Below, in pieces: positions 1-12,000 of a stretch of 64,000 nucleotides of DNA (position 1 is the first letter of the stretch; the number at the start of each line of letters is the position of its first letter). The notes beneath the pieces are model-generated. The model did not search any database. It was not told the origin of the DNA and worked only from the letters and a program-made list of their open reading frames with translations. The translations under genes were made by a program, and so were the position numbers. The stretch is from Hydractinia symbiolongicarpus. Taxonomy: Eukaryota > Cnidaria > Hydrozoa > Anthoathecata > Hydractiniidae. The DNA is taken from the NCBI RefSeq assembly GCF_029227915.1, contig NC_079884.1:3968001-4032000 (forward strand), read 5' to 3'.

Positions 1-1009
1 CTTTATTTTCACATGACATACACAAGTTATTGTTTTCTTACTTTTCCACTATTGGAGTAATAATTATTTAAGTTAACCAATATTTTTCAAGGAACAGTAA
101 AAAAAGGTTTTCCTTATATATTTCAGGATTGTATTTTCATAGTGAAGCAAGTATTGCTTAAATAAATATTTTTTAAAATGTGTAGAATCTTTAGGGATAG
201 CACAGCACCGTGCATGTAATAATTTAGGCAAGAGTTTCAATGTACCAAACTTGAAACCATGCCTATATAAATAAAGTGTACAAAATTTTCCTGAAAAAAA
301 CTGCTGAATTTTCTGTGAAAATTTTGGCTATTATATGTACATGTATGTACTTTTAACCCTATTCGGAGGGGTAAGTTTTTAATAACTCCTTATTGCTATG
401 TTATATGGCTATGAAACTTACTGAGTTTCAATATTTATCTATTAGACACCTGAATGCCAAATTTTTAGGTCCCATACCTTCCAGAGGTGTTAATATTGGC
501 CATTACTTGAAACTACCCCTAAAAATCTCTGAAATCCTTAATATGGGAAAATTTAATGACATGACTCCTGTTAGGATTATCCTTAGAACTTGAAATAACA
601 CAACTTTGTTTCATTAAGAAGAATCATTTTGCTTATTTATTGCTGCCATTTTGTTCCTTTTATGACGTAATATAAGTGGGCCAAGTTTAATTCAATTTGA
701 ACAACCCTATGAAAAGTTATTGAGTTATCGGTCATGGTATGTTCGAAATACCCCAGACCAAATAGAGTAAAGCAGGGTGAATTCCTCTGTATGCAATAAT
801 GATTGAAACATATTTGTAAATTAAGGCTTTACATAAATTTTTATGAGTTTTAACCTTCTGCACTTCTTGATTGTTTTTACAAATGTTTTTTAAATTTTTT
901 GGAAGTCAATGTAACATGCTATAAGATTTACATGCTGCATTAAAGAATACGAGTGTATTTATTATTATCTTTTATTTACATGTAATCTCTTAAACTTTTT
1001 TATTTATAG
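1..1009. other. Upstream region and 5' intron of the sulfatase gene
   Basis: AT-rich sequence with no convincing coding exon. A pyrimidine-rich tract ends in an AG at 1008-1009, six bases before the sulfatase ATG, so at least the last part is probably a 5'-UTR intron. The upstream leader exon was not located. Confidence 0.5.
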
Positions 1010-1014
1010 GTACT

Positions 1015-2727
1015 ATGCTGAATAGGAATACACTTCTTTTGCTGCTATTCCAAGCAGTGAATGTTATGAGCCATACAAAACCAAACATTGATTTGATTCC
1101 TAAATCCAGACCAAATATTGTGATATTTATAGCTGATGATTTAGGTATTGGAGACGTTGGTTGCTATGGAAATGATACTTTACACACACCTAATATAGAC
1201 AGTATGTGCAAAAGAGGTTTAAAGTTAAATCACAATTTAGCTGCTGAGTCTGTTTGCACACCAAGTCGTGCGGCTCTCCTGACTGGTCGCTATGCAGTTA
1301 GGTATGGACTGACCGCATCTAGTCTTTCTGAACAAAGAGTCATAACTTCTGCTTCAAGTTCTTCTGGAATACCTTCAAACATAACAGGCTTTGCAGAATT
1401 ACTGAAAACAAATAATTATACAAATGGTTATTTCGGTAAATGGCATTTAGGGTTACATTCTGATGATAAAGATTTTAGTTATTCTCCACTGAATCGTGGA
1501 TTTGATTACTATTTTGGAATGCCGCTAACAAATTTGTTGGACTGTGATTTTGGTGTTGGTAGTGAATTATTGCCTACACCAATTCTAAAATTTCCCAAAA
1601 CTAAGTTTTTCTTGCCTTTCGTGTTAGCAGCTGTTGTTATCACTTTCTCTTTCTTGTTTCCAATGAGGAAGTTACTTTTGTTAATGTTGTGGTTATACAT
1701 AGTTCTGTGGTTATTGCACATTTTAAATATGTTATTATCTCGACAACTAAACTGTATTTTATTGAAAAACAATGAGTTGGTTGAACAACCTGTCAGAGTT
1801 GAAACCCTTACCAACAAGTTGACAATAGAGGTGGAAAATTTTATTGAGAAGCACCAAAATCACCTATTTATGGCTGTTGTGTCCTATCATAAGGTTCATG
1901 CTGCATTGGCAACTAGCAAGGAGTTTGTTGGTCAAAGTAAACATGGAAAATATGGAGACAATGTTGAAGAGATGGATGCATCAGTTGGTAGAATTCTTAA
2001 TACTTTACAGAGATTTAACCTAACTGAAAGTACTTTTGTTTACTTTACATCTGATCATGGACCAGCATTGTATATGTATGTTGATGGTGAACTACATGGC
2101 GGTTCTAAAGGTATTTTTAAGGGTGGCAAAGGTTCAAGTTGGGAAGGAGGTATCAGAGTCCCTACTGTAGTCATGATGCCAGGAAAAATTCCTGCAGGAA
2201 TTATTTATGATAAACCAACAAGTGCTTTGGATTTATTTCCCACATTACTTTCATTAACAGGTGTGTCCATGCCATCAAATGACATTTTTGATGGAGAGGA
2301 TATAAGTGTAATTCTTAAAGGCGGCAACCTTAATAAGAATAGATGTTTTTTTCATTATTGTGGAACACGCCTGCAAGCTGTTACCTGTGCTCCAAAATAC
2401 ACAAAGCATATCTGGAAACTTCATTATGAAATTCCAATATTGGATAACAGGACTGAGGTTTGTGGTTTGGATATTTGTCCTTGTTTTGGTGATGGGGTGG
2501 AGATTTTAAAAACTCCCTTGTTGTTCGAATTGCAGTCAGATCCAGGTGAAAACAATTCACTGGTTTCAAGCAGCTTGCGCTATAAGGAAGTACTCTCCTT
2601 TATTGCTGGTATGGTGGAAGGTCATAAAAGTACCCTTACTCCTATTGAAAGTCAGTTATCCACTGTAAAGAACAGTTTTTCTCTAAAACGACAAATGTGT
2701 TGCAACTATCCATTTTGCAGCTGTTAA
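1015..2727 (+). CDS. Steryl-sulfatase/arylsulfatase-type sulfatase, 570 aa, single coding exon
   Basis: The product should hydrolyse a sulfate ester in the endoplasmic reticulum or lysosome. The sequence shows a hydrophobic N-terminal signal, metal-binding Asp41-Asp42 (IADDLG), the sulfatase signature CTPSRAALLTGR with Cys81 as the formylglycine precursor and Arg85, GKWHLG with Lys142 and His144, an HKVH motif (292-295), TSDHG with Asp347-His348, and Lys372 in GGKGSSWEGG. Residues about 197-241 form two adjacent hydrophobic segments, as in the STS/ARSD/ARSE branch, where they anchor the enzyme in the membrane. The Cys-rich end (CCNYPFCSC) also fits that branch. The ATG follows a likely intron acceptor by six bases. 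AATAAA lies at 2826. Length is normal for the family, and all catalytic residues I can place are present. The substrate (steroid or other sulfate) cannot be told. Confidence 0.93.
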   Translation: MLNRNTLLLLLFQAVNVMSHTKPNIDLIPKSRPNIVIFIADDLGIGDVGCYGNDTLHTPNIDSMCKRGLKLNHNLAAESVCTPSRAALLTGRYAVRYGLTASSLSEQRVITSASSSSGIPSNITGFAELLKTNNYTNGYFGKWHLGLHSDDKDFSYSPLNRGFDYYFGMPLTNLLDCDFGVGSELLPTPILKFPKTKFFLPFVLAAVVITFSFLFPMRKLLLLMLWLYIVLWLLHILNMLLSRQLNCILLKNNELVEQPVRVETLTNKLTIEVENFIEKHQNHLFMAVVSYHKVHAALATSKEFVGQSKHGKYGDNVEEMDASVGRILNTLQRFNLTESTFVYFTSDHGPALYMYVDGELHGGSKGIFKGGKGSSWEGGIRVPTVVMMPGKIPAGIIYDKPTSALDLFPTLLSLTGVSMPSNDIFDGEDISVILKGGNLNKNRCFFHYCGTRLQAVTCAPKYTKHIWKLHYEIPILDNRTEVCGLDICPCFGDGVEILKTPLLFELQSDPGENNSLVSSSLRYKEVLSFIAGMVEGHKSTLTPIESQLSTVKNSFSLKRQMCCNYPFCSC

Positions 2728-3305
2728 GTTTTGAAAGTATATGACATACATACAGAGATAATACATTCAGAAATAATTTAGGTGCCCTGCATTATTTACA
2801 AATGAGCTTGCTCTTGTAATGAAACAATAAAAATTATGAAGGTCATCGGGTACATTTAGCTTATCTAAGCTTATCACGATTATATATTTCCAGAAAACAT
2901 TTTTTTTACTAACCCGAAGATGTTGTATAAAGCTCCGTAATTTAAATAAATATATTTTGGATGTTTTTTTAATTTGGTAACATGTATAATGGAATATAAT
3001 TAGTTAGCATTTTAATGTCAACATTTCTCCAAATTATTTTGTGTTTTTGTGGTATAGTTATATATGTATTCTATTTCCATGTGAAAAAGCATTCTGACAT
3101 TTATTCACTTTTGTCATTTTGCAAGTTTTGTTTTTTGTGCGTAATTTTTTTGAATGTCATATAGAATTACATTCCCCAATTCCGTGCCTTGTTCAAAGAT
3201 TTGGTTTCTGAAAAAACTACCACCTTGTTTTCATTTTTAAAGTGCTTACCGCCTGCTTCTGTCTTCTTTTAGAATAACAAAAACTTGACATCATGGTCTG
3301 AGGAT
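2728..3305. other. Intergenic: sulfatase 3' UTR and TMEM223 leader
   Basis: Contains a polyadenylation signal AATAAA (2826-2831) for the sulfatase. The last tens of bases, up to 3305, are probably the TMEM223 5' UTR or promoter. No other feature seen. Confidence 0.5.
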
Positions 3306-6300
3306 ATGACACTCGCAAGCTTGCAGAGACAATATGTGTTAAGGCTACCACAGTTATCTTTACTATGGAAGCAATCAAAGGTATATATGCGAATACAGAA
3401 CTTTATTGGAAAAAATGTAATTGCACAATTTACAGTTTTTTAGCTATTTATCAACGTGAATCTAAAACTTTGCAGCTTATAGGTCACAGAAGGACTACTT
3501 GCAGATACGCATATATAAACAATGTTTTAAAACACATTCAAATATGCATGCATAAATTATAGGACAACCACGTCAAGACTGCAATTTCATTCGAATGTCC
3601 TGTGTGTGTTTTATACTAAAAGTGTGTCTATAGTGGGGACATTCTCTAAACATATGTCCACATATGTGTGTTGGAGAAGATTGTAATCCATTCAACTGCA
3701 GCACTTGCTCACATCGTAATGTATCCCTGTAATCCTGATGTTGCTCCCTCTTGGTGTCAACTTTAAAATATAGACTACTATTATTTACATTTGTTTGCTT
3801 AGTAGGTAAGTCAAAAATAGTAAGACTAAAGGATTAAAAAAGGCAAATATTTCTCCTACACTTAAACTTACAAGAGTCATTACAATGTGTATACAACATC
3901 GTCTTTCAAATTTTGACTACAAAATCTAAAAAACAATCTGTCTTTTAGTTTGTCTCGTAAATAATTTATGCTATGAATGCAATGCCGCAGTCAAAATTAT
4001 ATAATGTAACAAGACCTATTATTTTGTAAGTGTCAAAAATAAAAAAGCAAAATTTCACAGCATAATATAAAATAGATTTAGTTGTTGTTCTGTTGTAACT
4101 TGGATTTTGCTTTACAGTTTTGACATATTATTAACTATCCCCTTTTTGTCAGCCCCAGATCTGGATTAGGAAAGTTTTCATCTTCATCATGACTGTTTTT
4201 AATCAGGTCTTTTAATATACATTAAATAATATGTGTTTCTTTCTTAGATTGCTCATCGAGCATATTTGAACATTCCAAAAGACGTCAACATATACAATCA
4301 TAAATCTGCTGGTTTTGCCAGAATATTAGGGCTCACAGGTTTTGGACAGTGGATTGTCGTTTCGTATATGAGTTTTGTTATGTATCAAAATATGCCCGCA
4401 TTTTTTAATTGGATTCCCACCGATAGGTAAGGTAATCCATTAAAGATTGAAATTGTTATTTTTAATGTAATTTGCATTAGAATTGCCTGGAATGATCTTT
4501 ACATCTAAAGAAAACTTAGTTTATCCATTCTGTTGTAAAATAAAATGACCAAGATATTTAAGAATATGTTAACAAATGTATGAAGTATGATTTTATTTGT
4601 AGTTTTTATTAAATAAAAATCTTATTTGGATTATTAGATCGACAGATAATATGTCAACACAGAGTAAAAGATTACCATTAGCTGACTGGAAGGTAATTCC
4701 TAGATTACTAATGTTACAAGGATTCTAAAATTTTAAAATGGTGTCGACGTTACCTTGCTTGAGATTTTACATGGCCTTTTTGAATTTCGTTTAACGGTAT
4801 TTCGAATTTTTATTATTTTACAAATTAACTGCATTTTATGCTTCAATCAAAGACCTGCTTTTCAACCTTTTTTCGTCCAGGTTTTAAATATCTGTTTTTC
4901 GTGGAGGTTTCTTAAAGTCTCCAAGCCTATTGTTTACACATCCTAATTCTCCAGATCTTCCTGAACATACAGTGTGTTTTTTTCTGCAACTTTTTACTTA
5001 AAACTTTGCACATTGCACAACCATCACTCACTACCATTGTGTTGAAATTATGCAACATAAATTGTTAAATTTATTTTTTTTGTTTTGTGTTTAGTACCGC
5101 CTTGGTTTTGCTATATTTTCTTTTGGTGCATCTTGCGCAATGTTGGTCACAACTTACATGTATTGTTTTAGGTGAGTGTTTTGTGTTGTTTATATGTAGT
5201 GTAGTATACATCGATGTGCAATCATTTAAAACTTTTCTTACCATCAAAAATATGAACTAATTTTTGCAACAGCATTTTTTCCACATTTGAAATATTTGCT
5301 TTGTTTTCATTGTATTGTATAAATTGCATTGGTAATATTTTTCTAAAAGACTCTAAAGTTTACCAACAACTACCACAAGGCATTATTTTTTGTAATCAAG
5401 TTAAAAAATGTAATAAAGGAAAAATTTGTTGGTGTTTTTATTCTGTTTTTTATGCTTATGTCATTCTATAATCTTGTTATTAGTTTATTATCCCCCTTTT
5501 TCCAAGGCTCTTGGAGCAATATTTCTGCCACCAACCACTAAACATAATCAGTCTGCAACATTGGCTTTCAAAAAAAGAAGGAACTCAAAATATAATTCTT
5601 CATATATTTTGCCCAATGTTTACAATAATTTTTTGATGTTTTGATGTTTAGGTCTGTTTCCTCAATTACTCTATTAAAAGAAAGTCAAAAGGTTTTATTT
5701 ACAACCTATACACCAATCGGAACAATTCGGAATTTTGCGATAGATGTGCGAAATGTTTCAGCGATTCAACCTAGGGCGGGTAAATGTTTTTTGTTATTAT
5801 TTAAATTACTGATATCTCTGTAAAAAGACCCACCTTACGTTGACTTGGAATTCGTTCTGCACTTTGTGCCCGGAGCTGACAATTTTTCTGAAACGAAAAT
5901 CCGAATAAGCTGCTAACAATTACTGGATCTTATGTTTATGAAGGGAAGTACCACTATCGGATATCTGAGGAAGGGGTAATATTTGATGCACCTAATGGTT
6001 TTAAGGGTATTGTGTAGACATTATTTTTATAAATTCTTTGCCCTAGACACAAAAAGGTTCAGTTTTTAAGCTAAGACAAAATCTAAGCAAAATCTTTACA
6101 TGTGAAACTAAATTTACCTTCACATGACCTAAGTGACGACTATAACATTTATAATTTAAGATTTTGTGTACTGTGATAACTATTATTCCATTTATGTTAG
6201 CACTTTCCTTAAAGACAACCTTGCAATGCGTTTTAATCTTTATCCTCACACAGAATTTTAACCCTGAAACACTTAAAAGTCACTTCAACTCTTTGGGCGT

Positions 6301-6499
6301 TTGATAAAAATCTGCTTTGAACTGCATGTATTTAATATTTTTGCTGTAAATTCTTCTAGGAAAGATGACTCAGATTCCACTAAAGCTTAAAGGCTACCAA
6401 TTTCATTTCCTTGTTGACAAAGCTGGAAGTTTTCCGCACCCTTCGCTATTCGATAGAACGGTTGGAGTTAAAAGAGATTTTGGCATACAAAAGAAATAA
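3306..6499 (+). CDS. TMEM223: TMEM223 homologue, six exons, 217 aa
   Basis: TMEM223 is a mitochondrial inner-membrane protein needed for cytochrome c oxidase (complex IV) assembly. Exons read from splice signals are 3306-3380, 4248-4426, 4638-4692, 5095-5171, 5652-5779 and 6360-6499. All junctions are GT-AG and the frame stays open to TAA, 654 nt in all. The start is basic and hydrophobic (MTLASLQRQYVLRLPQL), consistent with mitochondrial targeting. Exon 2 and exon 4 each encode a membrane segment (around FGQWIVVSYMSFVMY and YRLGFAIFSFGASCAM). The C-terminal soluble part ends with the family's characteristic FHFLVDKAGSFPHPSLFDRT. Length matches the family. An upstream ATG at 3291 meets a stop at once, so 3306 is the better start. 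AATAAA follows at 6503. Confidence 0.88.
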
Positions 6500-7103
6500 A
6501 AAAATAAACCACTTTTAATATTTTTGTTTCAAGCGAGAAGCATACACTATTACTTTGCAATATTGTGCTGTACTAAATGAATAAATTGATGCAAGTGAAG
6601 TTTATTGACTTTAAAGATTTTTAACACAAAACTAATTATGAATTTACAGTTAGACATTAATTTTTGTTCCTAATCATGTAATTTAGTTACATGCCATTGT
6701 AGTAATAAATATAAACTGTATCTTTTATAACAAGCAAATATTGTTCAAATCAACTAAAGCTATTAATCCTGCACAAGAAATATTGGAGAAAAAGATAACA
6801 ATCTTTTTTATCAGTTCTAACATACAAGGTTTTTTAATAAAAGTAAAATTTAGAATGATGTTCCATCTTGGATAAACGTAAAACTTATTATTTCACTGAG
6901 CACCCAGGCTTTGTCAAAATTTTAATTTTCAATTTATCTTCATAAGAAACAAAAGTTTTAAAAATGCAAAGCATCCACTCACAAGGATGCGCTTTTCATA
7001 AAAAATTACCTGGACATATTTATTACCAGTCTAATATTGGTTATTGATCAAATAAGTGGCATAATTTAGAGTAATTATTTTATAGTTTCATTAAATATTT
7101 AAT
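6500..7103. other. Intergenic between TMEM223 and the GEMIN4-like gene
   Basis: AT-rich, with AATAAA motifs just after the TMEM223 stop. No coding exon recognised. A missing short 5' exon of the next gene could lie here. Confidence 0.4.
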
Positions 7104-8959
7104 ATGCTTCGACAGTTAGTGCACTACTTGTCAATTGATGCCACGGATTGTGTAAACGATACCTGCGATGAAATTAAGCGAAATTTAACAACAAAGAAGC
7201 AATGGAATACGTTTATCATTTCAATGATTCAATGTTGGTTGCAAACTGTTAACAATGGATACAGTGAGATTAAATTTACTTTGGGAGAAAAGTGCAAGAT
7301 TACGTCATCGATTGTGGTTAGTGTTGTAGAAATGTTAAAGTGTGAAAAAGATTTCTGTCAGGTATGTCTCACTGTTATGACTACAACTATTAGAGAAAAC
7401 CTTTTTTTTGCAATAAGAGAATATACTTTTAAAGGAAATTATTCTGGCTATTTTGACCCTATTCGAAAAATTAAGTTCCGCAATTTGTATTTTTTAGAAC
7501 AAATTGCATAAATAAGTTTAGCAAAGGTAGGCGAAAGTTAATCAATCGCAAAAGTGACACAATTTTTTATTAACCTTATTAGCACCAATAGAGACGCAGG
7601 AGAGAAGAGGGGGAGTTGAGGGATAAAATACCTGCAGACCCTTTGACTAGACAAAACTTTTGTTCAACATGTAACTGAGTGCTCAAATTTGGTGACTTTT
7701 CCTAACTAATTTTGGTTTGTAATGAAAATAATTTATTTTAGAACGTTTTTGCATTTTTTTGACACAGGTAATTTTAAAAAGAACAGACATGCATGTATGA
7801 GTGTTTAAGTAGATGTATTTGTTAAATATTTATTTATCACAAAATGACATCATTTCTAACCCTAGTGACGTCATTATATTGTTTCTCCTTAACTTGAACA
7901 TCTATAAATGCCGTTCTTAACATGTCTTCTCTTCTTCATCGATTTTTAGAGTTGCAAAGTTAGGACTGAATTTTTTTGTATCAGAGAACAAATTTGATAG
8001 AAGGTCGAAATGCTTTACATTTTCTTCTCATCACTTTAGATTTTGTTGCTACTTCCCGAACAGATCAAAAACAAATTACTAGAGGACTTATGCAAAGTAT
8101 TGCAGACAAAAAAGCATAAGCGTTTCACGAAAGCGTTAGCAAAGGAGACATTCACTACACACTCTCAAAATATCATGTACACATGTCACGAAGTAGACTC
8201 ATCTGGTATTCATGCGTTTTATAAAAACGTTCTTTACGTAAACAATGTTGCTTCTTCATTGTTACCTGATGAGGTATGCTGCTATTTATTTTACTTGTTG
8301 GATAATTTATTAGAATCCCTCAAACATTCCAGCACGCAAGTATTAAAGTCGTTGGAGCTTGATAAATACGGCGATAATTCCTACCCTTGTGTTTCGTTAT
8401 TAAACAAAGTAGATGATATGGAGGTTAGGAAAATAAAAACGATACTTGAAACTACCAATACTAGGCCTCTGGAGGAAATTAAAGGAGATAAACTATGTTC
8501 TGATATATCATTTATTCGATTTATGACAAAAATACTACTGACACTCCATAACTCTCTCGAGGAACTAAAGAATGGGGAAATAATTGAAGCAGACTTGAGT
8601 GACACGATCATAAAAGTTGTAATGAAATTAAGGACGTATCTGTTCATATTGAATGACATGAAATCAAAGTTAGATGATTATATAATTTTGTCAGAAATTC
8701 TTGCTGATGTTTTGAAGTTGTGTTCAGCTGTATTTTCCAACAATAACCTTGTGAAGTACGTCTGTTGTGATGAGACAAATATGACAGATTTATCCAACAT
8801 GTGTGAGGCTTTTCTTGAAACAGGTAAGTTGCAGCAAACTTTGTTGAAGATAGTTGTGGAGATGCTTAACATGGAATCTTTCTAGATGAGTCTTTTAACA
8901 TTAATGTTGTTGCTGTTGTCGCTGTTGTTGTTGTTGTTGTTGTTGTTGCTGCTGCTGTT

Positions 8960-9007
<48 letters not shown>

Positions 9008-12000
9008 GCTGTTGTCGTTGTTTTTGTTGTTGTTGTTGCTGCAGTCTTTGCTTTTGTTCATTGTTGCTTTGGGTTACTAATAATAACTCTATATGATAAT
9101 AAATCTAACTAAATAAAACATTATTTTTCACATCAGATCTGACATTACGGAAAAAAATTTGGATTTGTATAGAATTTCAGAATTTTTTTAGATGACGAAG
9201 TTCTCTTCTCGTTGTGGAAGGAAGAAAAAAACAAGGATAAAAAATTCACTGGTGCCTTAATCCGCGTGAATAAATTATATCATGGATACAGGGACGCATT
9301 TGATTGGCTGTTGGATTGTGACTGCGTGAAGAAATATACAGATGTGTACATATCCACTTTGTGTGTTTTTACAATCAACTTTGGTTCTGTGAATTTGGTG
9401 CAGCGTTACATGAAGTTGATATCTGAACATCATAAACATAAAAGAAGATGCATACAAAAGGTGAATGGGAACTTATTGCACTTTTTATATTGCACTTTTT
9501 ATTGAAAATCTATTAGTTAAGAAAAGGGGATCAGTTTCTTACAGAGACTGTGGTTAGGTCCACTTGACTAAGTTTTCCGTACAGAATAATTTTAAACATT
9601 TTCATTCTAACAAAAATTTTTCAGTAATTTAATGTACAGTTTCACTGTTTTGGGGGAAAGTATCTTGCAAACGTACGGACATAGATAATCACGTGCGTGG
9701 TTGGTCACGTGGGGAACTAATCAAGTTTACTAAAATGTTATAACATTCAATTCATTGTTTTCGTTCTGATTGTTACTGCATACTGACAGATACATCGCAT
9801 ATTGGATCATCAATAGAAATGATTTGTGGGCCTAAAACTTCGTTTCTGTATGGTATTCGAGGCATATCCACTTAAAACTTTTATAACACAAAATATTTAT
9901 GTTGTTGTGATAATTTTGGACAACGTAATTTGTTAACGAAAAATGCTTTTTTGACAAATGGTCTTAGGACCCCGTTAAAAAAGTCTCCAATCATCATCAT
10001 CATCATTCTCGGCTTAACGTCCGTTTTCCATGCTAGCATGGGTTGGACGGGGTATATTAATGATCCTCTTCCAATCTGATCTAGACTGTGTTAGATCTAA
10101 ACTCAACTTCCTCTGTATCAAGTCTGTCCTTATAACCTCCTGCCAAGTCTTTCTCGGTCTGCCTCTGGGCTTTGCCCAAAATCAAATTAAGAGTCAGTTT
10201 TTTATTTACAACGTAATTATTTGCGCAGGTTCTCCTAAAATGCATACCGTATTTTTCTGTGGAATTTTGTGATTGTGTTATATCGTCATGTCAACAATAT
10301 TACCAAGGTGACGAAGGAACCATTTTATTTGGTGATGAAAGCAGAACAAGATTCGAAGCAGACATGAATGAAGTCATTAACAAACTGACCGACGATGAGG
10401 CTGACCTAAAGATAATTTCAAGGCTGGCTTCTTTGTGCGTGGTATCACCTGGTTTTGTGATCAAAGAAATAATAGATCGAATATTTTCTGGGAATTTAAA
10501 GTACACTGTCTTTCTAAAGGTGAGTCTTAGACTGGTAAAAGATCATTACATCTTTACCTCCTGCGGGAAAAAATTTTCTTTTTCGAAAAGGTTTTCCAAC
10601 AATTTAAATGAAATCAACTTTTTCGTTTTTTCGTAAGTAAACATTAAGCATATATCGTTACTGTGTATGCTGAGAAGAGTTCGGTAATGAAAATAAAAAC
10701 TGATACCCTTGTTTTATAATCATTGGATAAATTTAGATCTGGTCAAAGTCTTTGTTTAAAAAAAAACAGGATTGATATCAGTCGTCTGTGAGAAAAAATC
10801 CAATACTGAAAAGTGAGGAAATTAGCCTGTTCTGCACGCGGTCCCTAAAAATTCCTTTTAAGGATGTGTCATTTCTAATTAAAGTTTTAGGATCTTAGCC
10901 GCATCCTAATAGACCAACTTTTTGCATATAAAAAATAAAGTAGTCAAATTTAAATTGATAAAACCAAGAATAGGGTTGAGATAATAGCATTGAAATATCA
11001 CATAACGTCAAATATCTTTTCTACACGCAGGCTATCACTGCAATACCATCGTTACTGCAGTTGAAACAATGCGAACCATCAACTTTATTGCAATATCCTA
11101 CTGCATTTGTATTTATAAAAACATTGTACACAAAACATCAGCACAGCAAGTCCACTATAAAGTCTCTACGTGGATTAGTGTTTGGCATTTTAAAGGTAAA
11201 GATATATATATATATATATATATTTGTTTCTTCATCATGTCATCTCATATAAACCTTTTTTATTATAATTTAAACTTTTCGGTTACAAGAACTTTTGGTA
11301 CGATTTAGTATACCCAAGAATGCATCAATAATAACAGTTGCCTATATTTGCTTTTCGTCATCGCCATTGTCATCATCGTCGTCACTGCTATCATCAATGT
11401 GGTCTGCATTTGCAGAAGTACACATCTTTAAAATCATTACCATGTTTTTTACGTCACTGCGTCATCTTTTTATTATTCTTTGTTTTAGCACACGTCAGCA
11501 TGTCATCAACATAAAATAACGCACAACATATTAGATATGTTCGTTATGGAGAATCTGCAAAAACAAGTTTTTCTACCATCGGAAACAACGTTAGAGTTGC
11601 TTCAGAAATGCATCGATAATTTTAAAAGCGAAGGTATAGAAACTGAAAGAGTGTTCTTGTTGCTGGAGCTTTTGTTGAGAAAAAAAGAATTTGTTTCGAA
11701 CCCTGAAGAAGCGCTAATAGACGTTTGTGTGATCAATCTTGTCGATCTTTTAAAGTATAATTTTCAGACAGCAACATTGGAAGAAAAAGCATTATTTTTC
11801 ACTTCCATAAAAGAAATGTTTTCAGCATGTGGTAGGTATTTTACTGTACAATCCGATTAACTTTTGTTTTTTATAAGAAAATTAATTTTAGCCTCAGTTG
11901 CTGAGGCAAAAATGTTAACTTTAGCATCAAAGTTGCTAAGAAGTAATATTTAATTTTTACAAAAAATATTGACACTCACTTTTCTTATACACTAGTAGAG

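Noticed and set aside
1509-1817. 102-codon minus-strand frame
   Set aside because: Shadow of the sulfatase transmembrane region on the other strand.
8886-9080. Poly-Leu frame with an ATG, like a signal peptide
   Set aside because: It is the (TTG)n microsatellite inside intron 2 of the GEMIN4-like gene.
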